Source: Planctomycetota bacterium
GTDB taxonomy: Bacteria; Planctomycetota; UBA1135; GCA-002686595
Assembly (NCBI GenBank): GCA_026692665.1
Contig: JAPLOF010000048.1
Location: forward strand, 1 to 64,000
DNA: 64,000 nt
Direction of reading: 5' to 3'
Each line of letters starts with the position of its first letter. The stretch's first letter is position 1. Shown here piece by piece: positions 34,085 to 43,131 of the stretch. Made by a program: the position numbers and the translations under genes. Under the pieces are notes generated by a model. That model worked only from the letters and a program-made list of their open reading frames with translations. It was not told the DNA's origin and did not search any database.

Positions 34085-35806
34085 ATGGCGACGACGCGCG
34101 CATCCGGCCTCGTCCTGCGCGGAGCGCCGCTGACGCCCGCGCCCGGGGTCGTGAACGTGGGAGCGTTCCTGCCGCGCACGGCGCGCGCACACCCGGAGCT
34201 CGCGGCGGTCGTCGCCCCGCACGGGTCTTCGGGGTGGCGTACCACGAGCTACGCCGAGCTCGACGCGCGCGCGGCCGCGATCGCGGCGGGCCTCCAGGCC
34301 GAAGGCCTCACCCGGGGGGACCGCGTGGCACTCCTCGTGCGACCCGGCCTCGACCTGATCGCGGTGACGTTCGCCTTGTTCCGCCTGGGCGCCGTGCCCG
34401 TGGTCGTCGACCCGGGGATGGGCGCCCGCGCGCTCGTCCGATGCCTCGCGCGCACGCGGCCCAAGGCCTTCCTCGCCATCCCGCTGGCGCACGCGCTGCG
34501 TCGCCTGCACGCGCGCGAGCTCGCGAGCGTCTCGATCGACGTCGTGGTCGGACCGCGCTGGTTCCCCGGAAGCCGCACGCTGCACCAGATCGAGAGCCGC
34601 GGCCGCGGAGTTTGCCCGCCCGTGGACGTGTCGTCCGACGATCCGGCCGCGATCCTCTTCACTTCAGGCTCGACCGGCCCGGCGAAGGGCGTGCTCTACC
34701 ACCACGGCGCGTTCGCGGCGCAGATCGACGCCTTGCGCGGCCTGTGCTCCATCGCACCCGGTGCGGTCGACCTGGCCTGCTTCCCGCTCTTCGCGCTGTT
34801 CGACGCCGCTTTCGGCGCGACGTGCGTCGTTCCGCGCCTCGACCCGTCGCGCCCCGGACGCTGCGATCCGGCCGCGATCGCCAACGCTCTCCTCGAGCAC
34901 CGCTGCACGTACACCTTCGGATCGCCGGCGATCTGGAGCCGCGTCGTCCCCTACGCGGCGGCGGCCGGTATGCGTTTCCCCGACCTGCGCGGCGCCTGGA
35001 TCGCGGGCGCGCCCGTCGCGCCGCGGCTCGTGGCGGCCTTCCGGGCGCTCCTCCCGCCGGACGGCGACGTCCACACCCCGTACGGGGCGACCGAGTGCTT
35101 GCCGCTGACGTCCATCGCCGGCGCCGAGCTCGAGCTCGTGCGATCGCGGATCGAAGGCGGCGGCGGCAGCTGCGTCGGACGCGCCGTCCCGGGCGCCGAG
35201 GTCGCGCTCGCGCGCGTCGAGGATGGAGCGATCGCAGCCTGGCCGGGAGCCCTCGAGCGGGGCGAGCTGGGCGAGATCTGCGCGCGCGGACCGGTGGTCA
35301 CGCGCTCCTACTTCGACGACGAGCACGCGACCGCACTGGCGAAGATCCCCGACGACCGGGGAGACACGTGGCACCGCACGGGCGACGTCGGCTGGATCGA
35401 CGACGAGGACCGCCTGTGGATCGTCGGCCGGAAGGCGCATCGGATCGAGACCTCGCGCGGCACGCACGACCCGGTGCCCGTCGAGAACGTGTGCGACCTC
35501 CACCCGCGTGTGCGCCGCACGGCGCTCGTCGGCATGGGCAAGCGTGGCAGTCAGGATCCGGTGCTCGTGGTCGAAATGTCGGACGGTCGCGTCCCGCGCG
35601 GCCCGGACGGTGTCCTGATCACGCGCGAGCTGGAGGCTCTGCGGCTCGACCGGCTCGGCGCAGTCGGCCCGAACCACCCACCGCGGATCGCGGCGACGCT
35701 GTTCCACCGGGGTTTCCCCGTGGACGTGCGCCACAACGCCAAGATCCGACGCGAGGACCTCGCCGCATGGGCCGCCGAGGAGCTTCGGGAGCGCGCGGGC
35801 CGATGA
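34085..35806 (+). CDS. oleC: OleC-like AMP-dependent beta-lactone synthetase
   Basis: 573 residues of the ANL (acyl-CoA synthetase) superfamily. ATP motif LFTSGSTGPAKGVLYHH (about residues 191-207), PYGATECLPLTS and TGDVGWIDDEDRLWIVGRKAHRI. VVDPGMG early and YGATECLP are typical of OleC, which adenylates the 2-alkyl-3-hydroxy acid and closes it to a beta-lactone. A simple fatty acyl-CoA ligase is possible but less likely between oleB and oleD. Starts two bases after the oleB stop. Confidence 0.87.
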   Translation: MATTRASGLVLRGAPLTPAPGVVNVGAFLPRTARAHPELAAVVAPHGSSGWRTTSYAELDARAAAIAAGLQAEGLTRGDRVALLVRPGLDLIAVTFALFRLGAVPVVVDPGMGARALVRCLARTRPKAFLAIPLAHALRRLHARELASVSIDVVVGPRWFPGSRTLHQIESRGRGVCPPVDVSSDDPAAILFTSGSTGPAKGVLYHHGAFAAQIDALRGLCSIAPGAVDLACFPLFALFDAAFGATCVVPRLDPSRPGRCDPAAIANALLEHRCTYTFGSPAIWSRVVPYAAAAGMRFPDLRGAWIAGAPVAPRLVAAFRALLPPDGDVHTPYGATECLPLTSIAGAELELVRSRIEGGGGSCVGRAVPGAEVALARVEDGAIAAWPGALERGELGEICARGPVVTRSYFDDEHATALAKIPDDRGDTWHRTGDVGWIDDEDRLWIVGRKAHRIETSRGTHDPVPVENVCDLHPRVRRTALVGMGKRGSQDPVLVVEMSDGRVPRGPDGVLITRELEALRLDRLGAVGPNHPPRIAATLFHRGFPVDVRHNAKIRREDLAAWAAEELRERAGR

Positions 35807-36810
35807 AGTGTCTCGTCACCGGCGGCGGCGGATTCCTGGGCCTCGCGATCGTGCGCCTCCTGCGCGCGCGCGGCGACCAGGTGGTCAGCTACTCGCGCTC
35901 GCGACACGAGGCCGTCGAGCGGCTGGGCGCGCGCTGCGAGGCGGGCGACGTCGCGGACGCGCGGGCTCTCGGCCGCTCCATGCGCGGCGTCGACTGCGTG
36001 TTCCACGTCGCGGCCAAGGCCGGCGTCTTCGGGCCGTGGTCGGAGTACGCGCACAGCAACGTGATCGGCACGACGGCCGTCGTCGCGGCGGCGGTCGCGG
36101 CCAAGGTGCCGCGCCTCGTCTTCACCAGCTCGCCCAGTGTCTGCTTCGACGGCCAAGACCACGTCGGCGCCGGCAACGACCTCCCCTACGCGACCCGTTT
36201 CCTGGCCCACTACCCGCGCAGCAAGATGCTCGCGGAGAAGCACGTCCTCTCCTGGAACGGCCGCGGGATCGCCACGACGGCCTTGCGCCCGCACCTGATC
36301 GTGGGCCCGGGCGATCCGCACCTCCTGACGCGCGTCGCGGATCGCGCGCGGCGTGGGAAGCTGGTCGTCGTCGGCGACGGCCGGAATCAGGTGAGCCTCA
36401 CGGACGTCGAGAACGCGGCCTGGGCGCACCTCGACGCCGCGGAGGCGCTGAATCCCGGCGCTCCGCATGCGGGACGCGCGTACTTCGTCGCGCAGGGAGA
36501 GCCCGTCGCGCTGTGGCCTTGGATCCGGCAGGTGCTGGAAGCGAGCGGATTGCCGGGCCCCCGCGGTCGGGTCCCGCTCGCGGTCGCCCGCCTCGCCGGA
36601 ACCGCGTGCGAGGGTTGGTGGTTCCTCTCGAAACGCAGCGGGGAACCGCCGATGACGCGCTTCGTCGCGCTGCAGCTGGCGCGGAGTCACACGTACGACA
36701 TGGAACCCGCGCGCCGCGACTTCGGCTACCGCGAGCGCGTCTCGACGGCGGACATGACCGCGCGCGCGACGGCCTGGCTGGGGACCGAGGTCGCTGCGCG
36801 GCGGATCTGA
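35803..36810 (+). CDS. oleD: OleD-like NAD(P)-dependent 2-alkyl-3-ketoacid reductase
   Basis: 335 residues, extended SDR / 3-beta-hydroxysteroid dehydrogenase type. Cofactor motif TGGGGFLG (residues 6-13), Ser in VFTSSPSV, and Tyr137/Lys141 in HYPRSKMLAEK. OleD reduces the beta-keto acid from OleA to the beta-hydroxy acid used by OleC. ATG overlaps the oleC stop as ATGA. It is the last gene of the run; the ABC permease gene ends 57 bases further on, in the opposite direction. Confidence 0.88.
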   Translation: MKCLVTGGGGFLGLAIVRLLRARGDQVVSYSRSRHEAVERLGARCEAGDVADARALGRSMRGVDCVFHVAAKAGVFGPWSEYAHSNVIGTTAVVAAAVAAKVPRLVFTSSPSVCFDGQDHVGAGNDLPYATRFLAHYPRSKMLAEKHVLSWNGRGIATTALRPHLIVGPGDPHLLTRVADRARRGKLVVVGDGRNQVSLTDVENAAWAHLDAAEALNPGAPHAGRAYFVAQGEPVALWPWIRQVLEASGLPGPRGRVPLAVARLAGTACEGWWFLSKRSGEPPMTRFVALQLARSHTYDMEPARRDFGYRERVSTADMTARATAWLGTEVAARRI

Positions 36811-36867
36811 TCGCACGCGGACTCCGCGGCGCGATCCAGGCTCCCCGTCGCGCGGGGGCAGCCCGGA

Positions 36868-38253
36868 TCAGCGCCTCAGCATCCGCAGCAGCTCGACGAT
36901 CTTGGGCGGCGCTCCCGTGCGCAGGACGCCGTTCCGGAAGACGCGGCCAGCGAGCCACAGCATCCCCGCCACGCTGGCGACGAGCAGCACGATCGTGCCC
37001 GCGATCTCCCAGCCCGCCGGGTCGCCCGCGATGCGGTTCATCATCACGAACGGGGTGAACGGCGGGATCCAGGAGAGCACCTGCGCCAGGACGCCGTTCG
37101 GGTCGCGCGCGACGGGGATCATCGCGAGCAGCGGGACCATGAGCACGAGCATCACCGGGCTCATGAAGTTCTGGGCTTCCTTGATCGTGTTGCAGAGGCT
37201 TCCGAGCGCGAGCAAGAGGCTCGCGTACAGCAGGAACCCGAGCAGGAAGTAGACCGCCATCGGGATCAGCACCGACGGAGTGAAAACGAGCCCCAGGAGC
37301 GGTCCGGCAACCTCGCTCAGGCTTCCCGCCCCGAATCGCAGGATCGCGAACAGGGACACGAACCAGGCCGCGAGCATCACGAACCCGACCGCGGCCACGC
37401 CCATCAGCTTGCCCAGCATCAGCTCGCCCGGCGTCACGGACGACAGGAGCACCTCGAAGATCCGACTGGCCTTCTCCTCCACCGTGCTCGACAGGAGCAT
37501 CTGGGCGACCGTCATCATGGCCACGAACATCAGGTAGACGAAGCCGATGGGCGCCCACTGGCGCGCCTTCTCGGCCAGGCCGACGTCCTCCTCGCCGGCG
37601 GCCTTGCGCGGGTCCTTGTCGTCGAACCGCACTTCGATGCGCGCGATGCGCTCGACCTCGGCCTGCGCGATCCCCTTCGCGGTGTACTCCTTGCGCCGGA
37701 GGTGATCCTCGAGCGCGCGCGACACGAGCTTCGAGAGGCCGTCATCGGTGAGGTTGGTGGACCAGTACTCGACACCCTTCTTGAGCTGCCCCTGGATCTT
37801 CGGCATCACGATCAGCGCGAACAGTTCCTTCTCGTCCTCGCCGACCTTCACCTTCTTGTCGCCGAGGAGCCAGGGCTTCAGGTTCGCGATCGTCTCGGCC
37901 GGCGTGGCCGCCGCGGCTTCGGCCGGGATCTCCACGCGCTGGAAGAAGCGCTTCTGCGGCTCGTAGTCCGGCGTCTCGGGATCGGCCTTGCGCTTTTCGA
38001 GCCAGGCCAGGCGTGCCTTGTCGTCGGACTCCTGCCAGTCGCGCTCGATCGCCTCGTCGACGATCGCGGTCAGTTCGCCGCTCGGATCGATCACGGCGAA
38101 GGCGCGCGTCGTCTTGGAGATCTTCTCGAGGAGCGCCGGAACGCGGAACCCGGCGAACAGCAGGACCGGGAACAGCACGATCCCGATCACGAAGCCCTTG
38201 GTCTTGACGTGCTCGGCGAACTCGCGGAAACCGATTCGAAGTGCGTACTTCAC
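36868..38253 (-). CDS. ABC-2 type exporter permease (NatB-like)
   Basis: 461 residues. One N-terminal membrane segment (TKGFVIGIVLFPVLLFAGF) is followed by a large extracytoplasmic domain of about 200 residues. Five or six further membrane helices make up the C-terminal half (FVYLMFVAMMTVAQMLLSS, EEKASRIFEVLLSSVTPGELMLGKLMG). The EEKxxRxxEVLLSSVxPxxLMxGK stretch is the hallmark of NatB / YhaP-type ABC-2 permeases. Substrate unknown; sodium export is the best-known case. The GTG start overlaps the ATPase gene's stop (GTGA), so the two form one transporter operon. Confidence 0.9.
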   Translation of the reverse strand: MKYALRIGFREFAEHVKTKGFVIGIVLFPVLLFAGFRVPALLEKISKTTRAFAVIDPSGELTAIVDEAIERDWQESDDKARLAWLEKRKADPETPDYEPQKRFFQRVEIPAEAAAATPAETIANLKPWLLGDKKVKVGEDEKELFALIVMPKIQGQLKKGVEYWSTNLTDDGLSKLVSRALEDHLRRKEYTAKGIAQAEVERIARIEVRFDDKDPRKAAGEEDVGLAEKARQWAPIGFVYLMFVAMMTVAQMLLSSTVEEKASRIFEVLLSSVTPGELMLGKLMGVAAVGFVMLAAWFVSLFAILRFGAGSLSEVAGPLLGLVFTPSVLIPMAVYFLLGFLLYASLLLALGSLCNTIKEAQNFMSPVMLVLMVPLLAMIPVARDPNGVLAQVLSWIPPFTPFVMMNRIAGDPAGWEIAGTIVLLVASVAGMLWLAGRVFRNGVLRTGAPPKIVELLRMLRR

Positions 38254-39170
38254 GCCGCCGCCTCCTCGCCGCCGACCAGCTTCAGGAACACGTCGCGCAG
38301 GCCCGGCTCGCGCCGCTCGAACGAGGACAGCTCGATCCCGGAGCGGAAGCAGGTCCGCAGCACCTCGTCGGGCTGCGCGCCTTCCGCGAGCACGACGTCG
38401 TAGTGACCCGCACCCTCGAGGCGCAGGATGTCGGTGACTCCGCGCACGGCGCGCAGCGGCGACGGATCGGAGACCGTGTGGATGCGGACGCAGCTCGGGA
38501 TCGAGCGCTTCGCCTCGGGGATCGTGCCGTCGAAGAGGCGCTTGCCGCGGCCGATCAGCACGATGCGGTCGCACAGCCGCTCCGCGTGCTCCATGATGTG
38601 CGTCGAGAAGACGATCGTGGTGCCCGCGGCGCGCAGGTCCTGGATGACCTGTTCCAAGACCTGCTGGTTCACCGGATCGAGGCCCGAGAAGGGCTCGTCG
38701 AGGATCACGAACTTCGGCTTGTGCACGACCGATGCCAGGACCTGCACTTTCTGGCCCATGCCCTTCGACAGCGCCTCGCAGCGCGTGTTCACGAACTCGC
38801 CGAGTCCATAGCGCTCGAGGAGCCGCACCGCCTCGCGCCGCGCTTCCGCGGGATCCATGCCGCGCAGGCCGCCGAAGAAGGCGATCAGCTCCTTCGCCTT
38901 CATCTTCTTGTAGAGCCCCTTTTCCTCAGGCAGGTAGCCGATCTGCTGGCGCACGTCGAGCGCCGAGCGGTGCCCCAGGATCTCGACCGTGCCCGACGTG
39001 GGCTCGTAGATCGAGAGGCTCATCCGGATGGTCGTCGTCTTCCCGGCACCGTTGGGACCGAGGAATCCGTACACGCATCCGAACGGGACGGAGAGGGACA
39101 GGTCGTCGACGGCCGTGAAGGTGTCGAACTTCTTCGTGACGCGCGCGAGGCGCAGGGCGAGGTCGGTCAT
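38250..39170 (-). CDS. ABC transporter ATP-binding protein (NatA-like)
   Basis: 306 residues. Walker A GPNGAGKTTTIRM (about 39), Q-loop GYLPEEKGLY, signature LSKGMGQKVQ in place of LSGGQ, Walker B KFVILDEPFSGLDP and switch STHIMEHAE. The LSKGMxQK signature and C-terminal extension of about 80 residues are usual in NatA / YhaQ ATPases that pair with NatB-like permeases. The gene is followed directly by the permease. Confidence 0.93.
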   Translation of the reverse strand: MTDLALRLARVTKKFDTFTAVDDLSLSVPFGCVYGFLGPNGAGKTTTIRMSLSIYEPTSGTVEILGHRSALDVRQQIGYLPEEKGLYKKMKAKELIAFFGGLRGMDPAEARREAVRLLERYGLGEFVNTRCEALSKGMGQKVQVLASVVHKPKFVILDEPFSGLDPVNQQVLEQVIQDLRAAGTTIVFSTHIMEHAERLCDRIVLIGRGKRLFDGTIPEAKRSIPSCVRIHTVSDPSPLRAVRGVTDILRLEGAGHYDVVLAEGAQPDEVLRTCFRSGIELSSFERREPGLRDVFLKLVGGEEAAA

Positions 39171-39246
39171 CGGGGGGGGCGCGGAACTCGGGAATCGGGG
39201 TCGGCACGCTACTCGCGCGCCGGGTGTCCATTCCACCTGGTTCAGG

Positions 39247-39591
39247 TCAAACCTCGGTCTTCGGCGGGGGCCGGAGCTCGCCCTTGTGCCGGATGGACCA
39301 GTCCTGGAGGGACTCGAGGATCGGCACGAGGCTGCGACCGAGCGGCGTCAGCGCGTAGTCGACGCGCGGCGGGATCGTCGGGTAGGCCGTCCGCGTCAGC
39401 AGGCCTTCTCGCTCCAGGTGCCGCAGCGACTCCGTCAGGGCCTTGGCCGACACGTCGCCGATGGCGCGCTCGATCTCGGCAAAACGGCGGGTCCCGTCGC
39501 GCAGGTGCCACAGGACCACGAAGCACCACTTCCCGCCGATCAGGCGCTGGACGTCGTGGATCGGGCAGGCGGCGGGCTCGGTGTCGGACAT
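39247..39591 (-). CDS. HxlR-family transcriptional regulator
   Basis: 114 residues, winged helix: CPIHDVQRLIGGKWCFVVLWHLRDGTRRFAEIERAI, KALTESLRHLEREGLL and YALTPLGRSLVPIL. A Cys near the start (CPIH) is the conserved position of redox- or electrophile-sensing HxlR proteins. It is divergent from the pirin gene with 83 bases between starts, a pairing seen often, so it probably represses that gene and itself. GTG 39606 is a possible longer start. Confidence 0.9.
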   Translation of the reverse strand: MSDTEPAACPIHDVQRLIGGKWCFVVLWHLRDGTRRFAEIERAIGDVSAKALTESLRHLEREGLLTRTAYPTIPPRVDYALTPLGRSLVPILESLQDWSIRHKGELRPPPKTEV

Positions 39592-39674
39592 CGGTGGTGG
39601 ACTCACCCCAGGGTAAGTGACTGGCCCCGCGGTGCGTCCTTGGCAGGTCGCGCAGGGCCGCCCAAGATCCTGCC

Positions 39675-40373
39675 ATGATCACCACCCGGAAGTCCTCGGA
39701 GCGCGGCCACACCCGGATCGACTGGCTCGACAGCCGCCACACGTTCTCGTTCGGCGAGTACCACGACCCGCGTCACATGGGGTTCCGCACGCTCCGCGTC
39801 CTGAACGACGACCGCGTGCAGCGCGCCAGCGGCTTCCCGACCCACGGCCACCGCGACATGGAGATCGTGACGTGGGTTCTCGAGGGCGCGCTCGAGCACA
39901 AGGACTCGCTCGGGAACGGCAGCATCATCCGGCCCGGCGACGTGCAGCGCATGAGCGCGGGCAAGGGCATCCTGCACAGCGAGTGGAACCCCTCGAAGGA
40001 GGACGGCGTGCACTTCCTCCAGATGTGGATCCTGCCCGACAAGGCCGGCGGCGCGCCGTCGTACGAGGAGCGGCAGATCCCGCTCGCGGATCGGCGCGCG
40101 ACGTGGCGCCGCATCGCGGACAAGGGCGGGCGCGACGGCTCGGTGCGGATGGGCGCGGACGCGAGCATCCTCAACACGGTGCTGGAGAAGGGCGAGGAAG
40201 TCGCGTACGAGCCGGCGGCGGGACGCTCGCAGTGGCTGCACGTCGCGCGCGGATCGATCGTGGCGAACGGCGTCGAGCTCGGGACGGGCGACGCGCTCGC
40301 GGTGCAGGACGAGAAGCGCCTCGTCGTGAAGGCGCTGGGCTCGAGCGAGCTGATGCTGTTCGACCTGAAGTGA
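39675..40373 (+). CDS. Pirin-family bicupin protein (YhaK/quercetinase-like)
   Basis: 232 residues. Cupin metal motif GFPTHGHRDMEIVTWVLEG with the conserved His residues, then HKDSLGNGSIIRPGDVQRMSAGKGILHSE (second part of the metal site). A shorter second cupin (SQWLHVARG) follows. Family members bind iron or other metals, and some oxidise quercetin; others act in stress responses. Control by the divergent HxlR regulator is inferred from layout. Confidence 0.93.
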   Translation: MITTRKSSERGHTRIDWLDSRHTFSFGEYHDPRHMGFRTLRVLNDDRVQRASGFPTHGHRDMEIVTWVLEGALEHKDSLGNGSIIRPGDVQRMSAGKGILHSEWNPSKEDGVHFLQMWILPDKAGGAPSYEERQIPLADRRATWRRIADKGGRDGSVRMGADASILNTVLEKGEEVAYEPAAGRSQWLHVARGSIVANGVELGTGDALAVQDEKRLVVKALGSSELMLFDLK

Positions 40374-40438
40374 GCGCGGCGGAACCTGGCGGCGCCGGAC
40401 CCGAAACGCCCGGGCCCGCGGCGCTCGCCCCGGGTCCC

Positions 40439-40672
40439 TCAGGGCGCTCGACGCAGATCCGCCGTGATCGGGAGGTCGAACGACCCGTCTTGCTGCATTC
40501 GTGTCGAGAAGAACAGGACCTCGAGCCCCTCGATCTCCCCCGTGCGCGGATTCGAGCGAGCCACGACCTCCGGGCTCAACTCCTCGCTCTCCTGCTCGGC
40601 GTACGGGAGACACTTCTCGATGGTGAGGATGTCGGCTTCGCGGTCGTATCGGAAGGTCAGCTTGTCGTTCAT
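40439..40672 (-). CDS. DUF2283 family protein, possible antitoxin partner
   Basis: 77 residues beginning MNDKLTFRYDREADILTIE, the DUF2283 signature, with SEELSPEVVARSNPRTGEIEGLEVLFF. Proteins of this type are often paired with a small RelE/BECR-like protein. Here the ATG overlaps the stop of the upstream gene at 40669 as ATGA, so the two are translated together. An antitoxin role is inferred from the pairing; the function of DUF2283 is not established. Confidence 0.75.
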   Translation of the reverse strand: MNDKLTFRYDREADILTIEKCLPYAEQESEELSPEVVARSNPRTGEIEGLEVLFFSTRMQQDGSFDLPITADLRRAP

Positions 40673-40995
40673 GACCGGTCCTGTTCCGGGAGTCGGCGCG
40701 CGTGATACGCCGTGGCGATCCAAAGGCGTTCCGAGGGTGGTGCGTCCTGGATGACGACGACTACAACGTGACGTCCGAATCGACCATCAGGATACCAGCG
40801 CGAGAACAGCCACGCCGAAGTCCGCCTCGAACTCGGACGGACCCGATCAGGAGCTGCGAGCACCTGCTGGATGCGCAGGGGATAGGCGGGCAGAAGGTCA
40901 GGATGTCCCCTCTCGATGTGCACGCGCCGTTCCGTGGTGAGATCCACGAAGGAATCGAAGCGAGGGCACCAGTACTGCTGAGGCGGTGAACTCAC
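40669..40995 (-). CDS. Small RelE/BECR-nuclease-like protein, possible toxin
   Basis: 108 residues from GTG 40995. The pattern is FVDLTTERRVHIERGHPDLLP, VLAAPDRVRPS, FSRWYPDGRFGRHVVVVVIQ and IATAYHARRLP. It matches small proteins commonly encoded beside DUF2283 and compared with the Barnase-EndoU-ColicinE5-RelE nuclease group (conserved HxxxxHP and C-terminal TAY). TTG 41046 would give a longer frame, but a 9-bp inverted repeat lies between the two starts, favouring GTG 40995. Toxin function is untested. Confidence 0.6.
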   Translation of the reverse strand: MSSPPQQYWCPRFDSFVDLTTERRVHIERGHPDLLPAYPLRIQQVLAAPDRVRPSSRRTSAWLFSRWYPDGRFGRHVVVVVIQDAPPSERLWIATAYHARRLPEQDRS

Positions 40996-41017
40996 GGACC
41001 CCGTCCACGGAGTGAGC

Positions 41018-41039
41018 GCGCGGACGACCTCGTCCGCGC
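41018..41039. promoter_or_regulatory. Inverted repeat ahead of the toxin-antitoxin-like pair
   Basis: GCGCGGACG and CGTCCGCGC, perfect 9-bp arms around a four-base loop, 23 bases upstream of the GTG 40995 start. Toxin-antitoxin operons are usually autoregulated through such palindromes, so this is a candidate operator. Confidence 0.4.
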
Positions 41040-41199
41040 CACCCAAGGGAGGCTCGAGGACCGCCGCGGTAGCAGGGGCCGAACCGACCCGCGCCTCGCA
41101 CGGCCGTGCGCCGTGTCCTGGAGCGGGGATTCGTAAGGCTCACGATTCCCGGGGTTCCTCCCCAGGCGGACCCCGGAGGCCGTCCACTACTCTGGAGGA

Positions 41200-43035
41200 G
41201 TGAGTTGGAAGCGCACCCTGTTGCCCATCCTGGCGGTACTCGGGCTGGCGTTCGCGTACCTCTCCATCCGGGAGGCGCACACCGATCCGGTTCCCGGAAT
41301 CTCCCGCGTGGAGGTGACCGAGCAACCGCGATCCGACGACATCGTTCCGGCGCCTGATGAGTCCGTGCGAGAGATCCGCCGGCCGGGCGCTGGAGATCCC
41401 CACTCCTCCGAACGGGGCGACGAAGCCGCGGCAGATGAATCCACGGTGCGCCAGGACGCCAGCCGGATCGTCGCCCGCGTCGTCCACGCGCAGTCGGAGG
41501 CTCCGATCCCGCACGCCGAGGTCACGCTGCGCGCTGGGCAGGAACGGCCGTACATCGCAGTCACCGACGAGCGCGGGGAGATCGAGTTCGCAGCCGGCGA
41601 CGTGCCCGCGCGGCTCGGGGACAAGGTCTTCGTGCTCGTGAAGGACGAGCAGGGTCACGCGCGCCTGCGGACCTTCGCCGTGATCGGACCGGGAATCGTG
41701 CTGCGCGTCCCGCCGAAGCTCGTCTTGCGCGGCGAGATCGTGCTGAGCTCAGGCGGCTCCCCCGCCGGTCTCTCTGTGTCGGCCTGGACGCCGCCGTACG
41801 CCCTCCACGGCGTCGAGCAGTTCGTCGCGCACCAGGAACTGGGCGAGGACGGCCGCTTCGAGATCGCGGCCGGAATGGAGCAGGTCCCCTCTTCGTTCAC
41901 CCTGCGTGTCGGCGGAGTCGGCGTCCCCGCGAGCCGGCGCGTGCCGACCAGGGAGTTGCTCTCCGCGACGGGTGCTCGCGTCGTCATCGGGCTCGCACGG
42001 CTGTCGATCGCGACGCTCGAGGACGACGGCGCGGCGATCACGAACGCTCACGTGCGCTGCATCGCCACGGAGTCCACGGACGGCAACTCGGCGCTCTTCG
42101 CCGAAGCCGTCACGGGCACGGACGGCCGCGCGCACATGTGGGTGCCCACCGGCGTGATCGGCGTGGCGGCGGGATCACCCGACCACGCTCCAGCGCGCGA
42201 GGACGTCCGCGTCGAGTCGGACGACCTCGAGGTCGTCCTGCGCCTGCGACGCCTGTCCGCGGCCGATCGCTTGATCGGCAGCGTCGTATTCGAGGACGAG
42301 TCCCCGGTTCCGGGTGCACTCGTCTCGGCCTGGTGCGCGGACGACGCCGGAGAATTGGCTGTCGCCTCGATGAGCCAGCAGAGGACCAACGAGAAGGGGG
42401 CGTTCGAGATCGCGATCGCAGTCGATCGCGCGCTGCGCGTCTACGCCTTCCACGAGGGGCATGGGGATGCGGCGGAGCAGGGCTGGAACCCGGGCGACGG
42501 GCCCGTGCGCCTCGTCATCGACCGGGGCGTGTCCCTGAGCGTCGTCGCGCGCGGCCTCGCCGTGGAGGCAGTGTCGGGCGCGAACGACGTGGAGGTCGTG
42601 CTCGTGCGCGACGACGGACGTTCCGAATCGGCGGGAACCGACGCGTTCCCCGTCGATTTCGAGCGCCTGCCACCGGGGCGTTGGCGCGCGTTCGCGATCG
42701 CGCGCCACCAGCGCCGATGGGCCGCGGCCGAGACCGTCGTGACGAGGGAGAAGCCGGCCGACCTGGTGCTCGACTTCGTCCCGCTCGACTTCGTCGAGGG
42801 TCTCGTGCAGCCGGCCCCGGACCCGGCGCGCCAGGTGTCCATCGTGTACACGCCCTCGGGCTGGCCCGAGGAAGCCGTCCAGGCGCTGCTCACGACGACA
42901 CTGGCCCCCGACGGCTCGTTCCAGATCGCTTGCCCCGCTCCGGGCGAGGTTCTCCTGCGCGAGGGGCCACGGACGATCGAGCGACGCTCCGCCGCCGGAG
43001 GCGGGGCCCGGCTCGTGATCACGCTGCCCGACTGA
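41200..43035 (+). CDS. Membrane-anchored protein with carboxypeptidase-regulatory-like beta domains, copy 1
   Basis: 611 residues. An N-terminal hydrophobic anchor (about 7-22) is followed by an acidic linker to about residue 85. Several beta-sandwich units then appear with the pattern of CarboxypepD_reg / SpaA-like repeats (ADAEV-type start, VTDERGEIEFAAGDVPARLG, later VFEDESPVPGALVSAW). It ends ERRSAAGGGARLVITLPD, nearly the same as the next gene's ending. The start is uncertain: GTG 41200 is only one base after GGAGGA, and TTG 41221 would also work. Function unknown; probably exposed outside the inner membrane. Confidence 0.72.
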   Translation: MSWKRTLLPILAVLGLAFAYLSIREAHTDPVPGISRVEVTEQPRSDDIVPAPDESVREIRRPGAGDPHSSERGDEAAADESTVRQDASRIVARVVHAQSEAPIPHAEVTLRAGQERPYIAVTDERGEIEFAAGDVPARLGDKVFVLVKDEQGHARLRTFAVIGPGIVLRVPPKLVLRGEIVLSSGGSPAGLSVSAWTPPYALHGVEQFVAHQELGEDGRFEIAAGMEQVPSSFTLRVGGVGVPASRRVPTRELLSATGARVVIGLARLSIATLEDDGAAITNAHVRCIATESTDGNSALFAEAVTGTDGRAHMWVPTGVIGVAAGSPDHAPAREDVRVESDDLEVVLRLRRLSAADRLIGSVVFEDESPVPGALVSAWCADDAGELAVASMSQQRTNEKGAFEIAIAVDRALRVYAFHEGHGDAAEQGWNPGDGPVRLVIDRGVSLSVVARGLAVEAVSGANDVEVVLVRDDGRSESAGTDAFPVDFERLPPGRWRAFAIARHQRRWAAAETVVTREKPADLVLDFVPLDFVEGLVQPAPDPARQVSIVYTPSGWPEEAVQALLTTTLAPDGSFQIACPAPGEVLLREGPRTIERRSAAGGGARLVITLPD

Positions 43036-43131
43036 TCGATCGACCGCGCGCAGCCGTCCGCCGCGTCGTGCGCGCGTCCGCTGGGCACGAGACTCGGGCA
43101 CCCGGCGGCCGCAGTGCGCTACGCTGGGACG

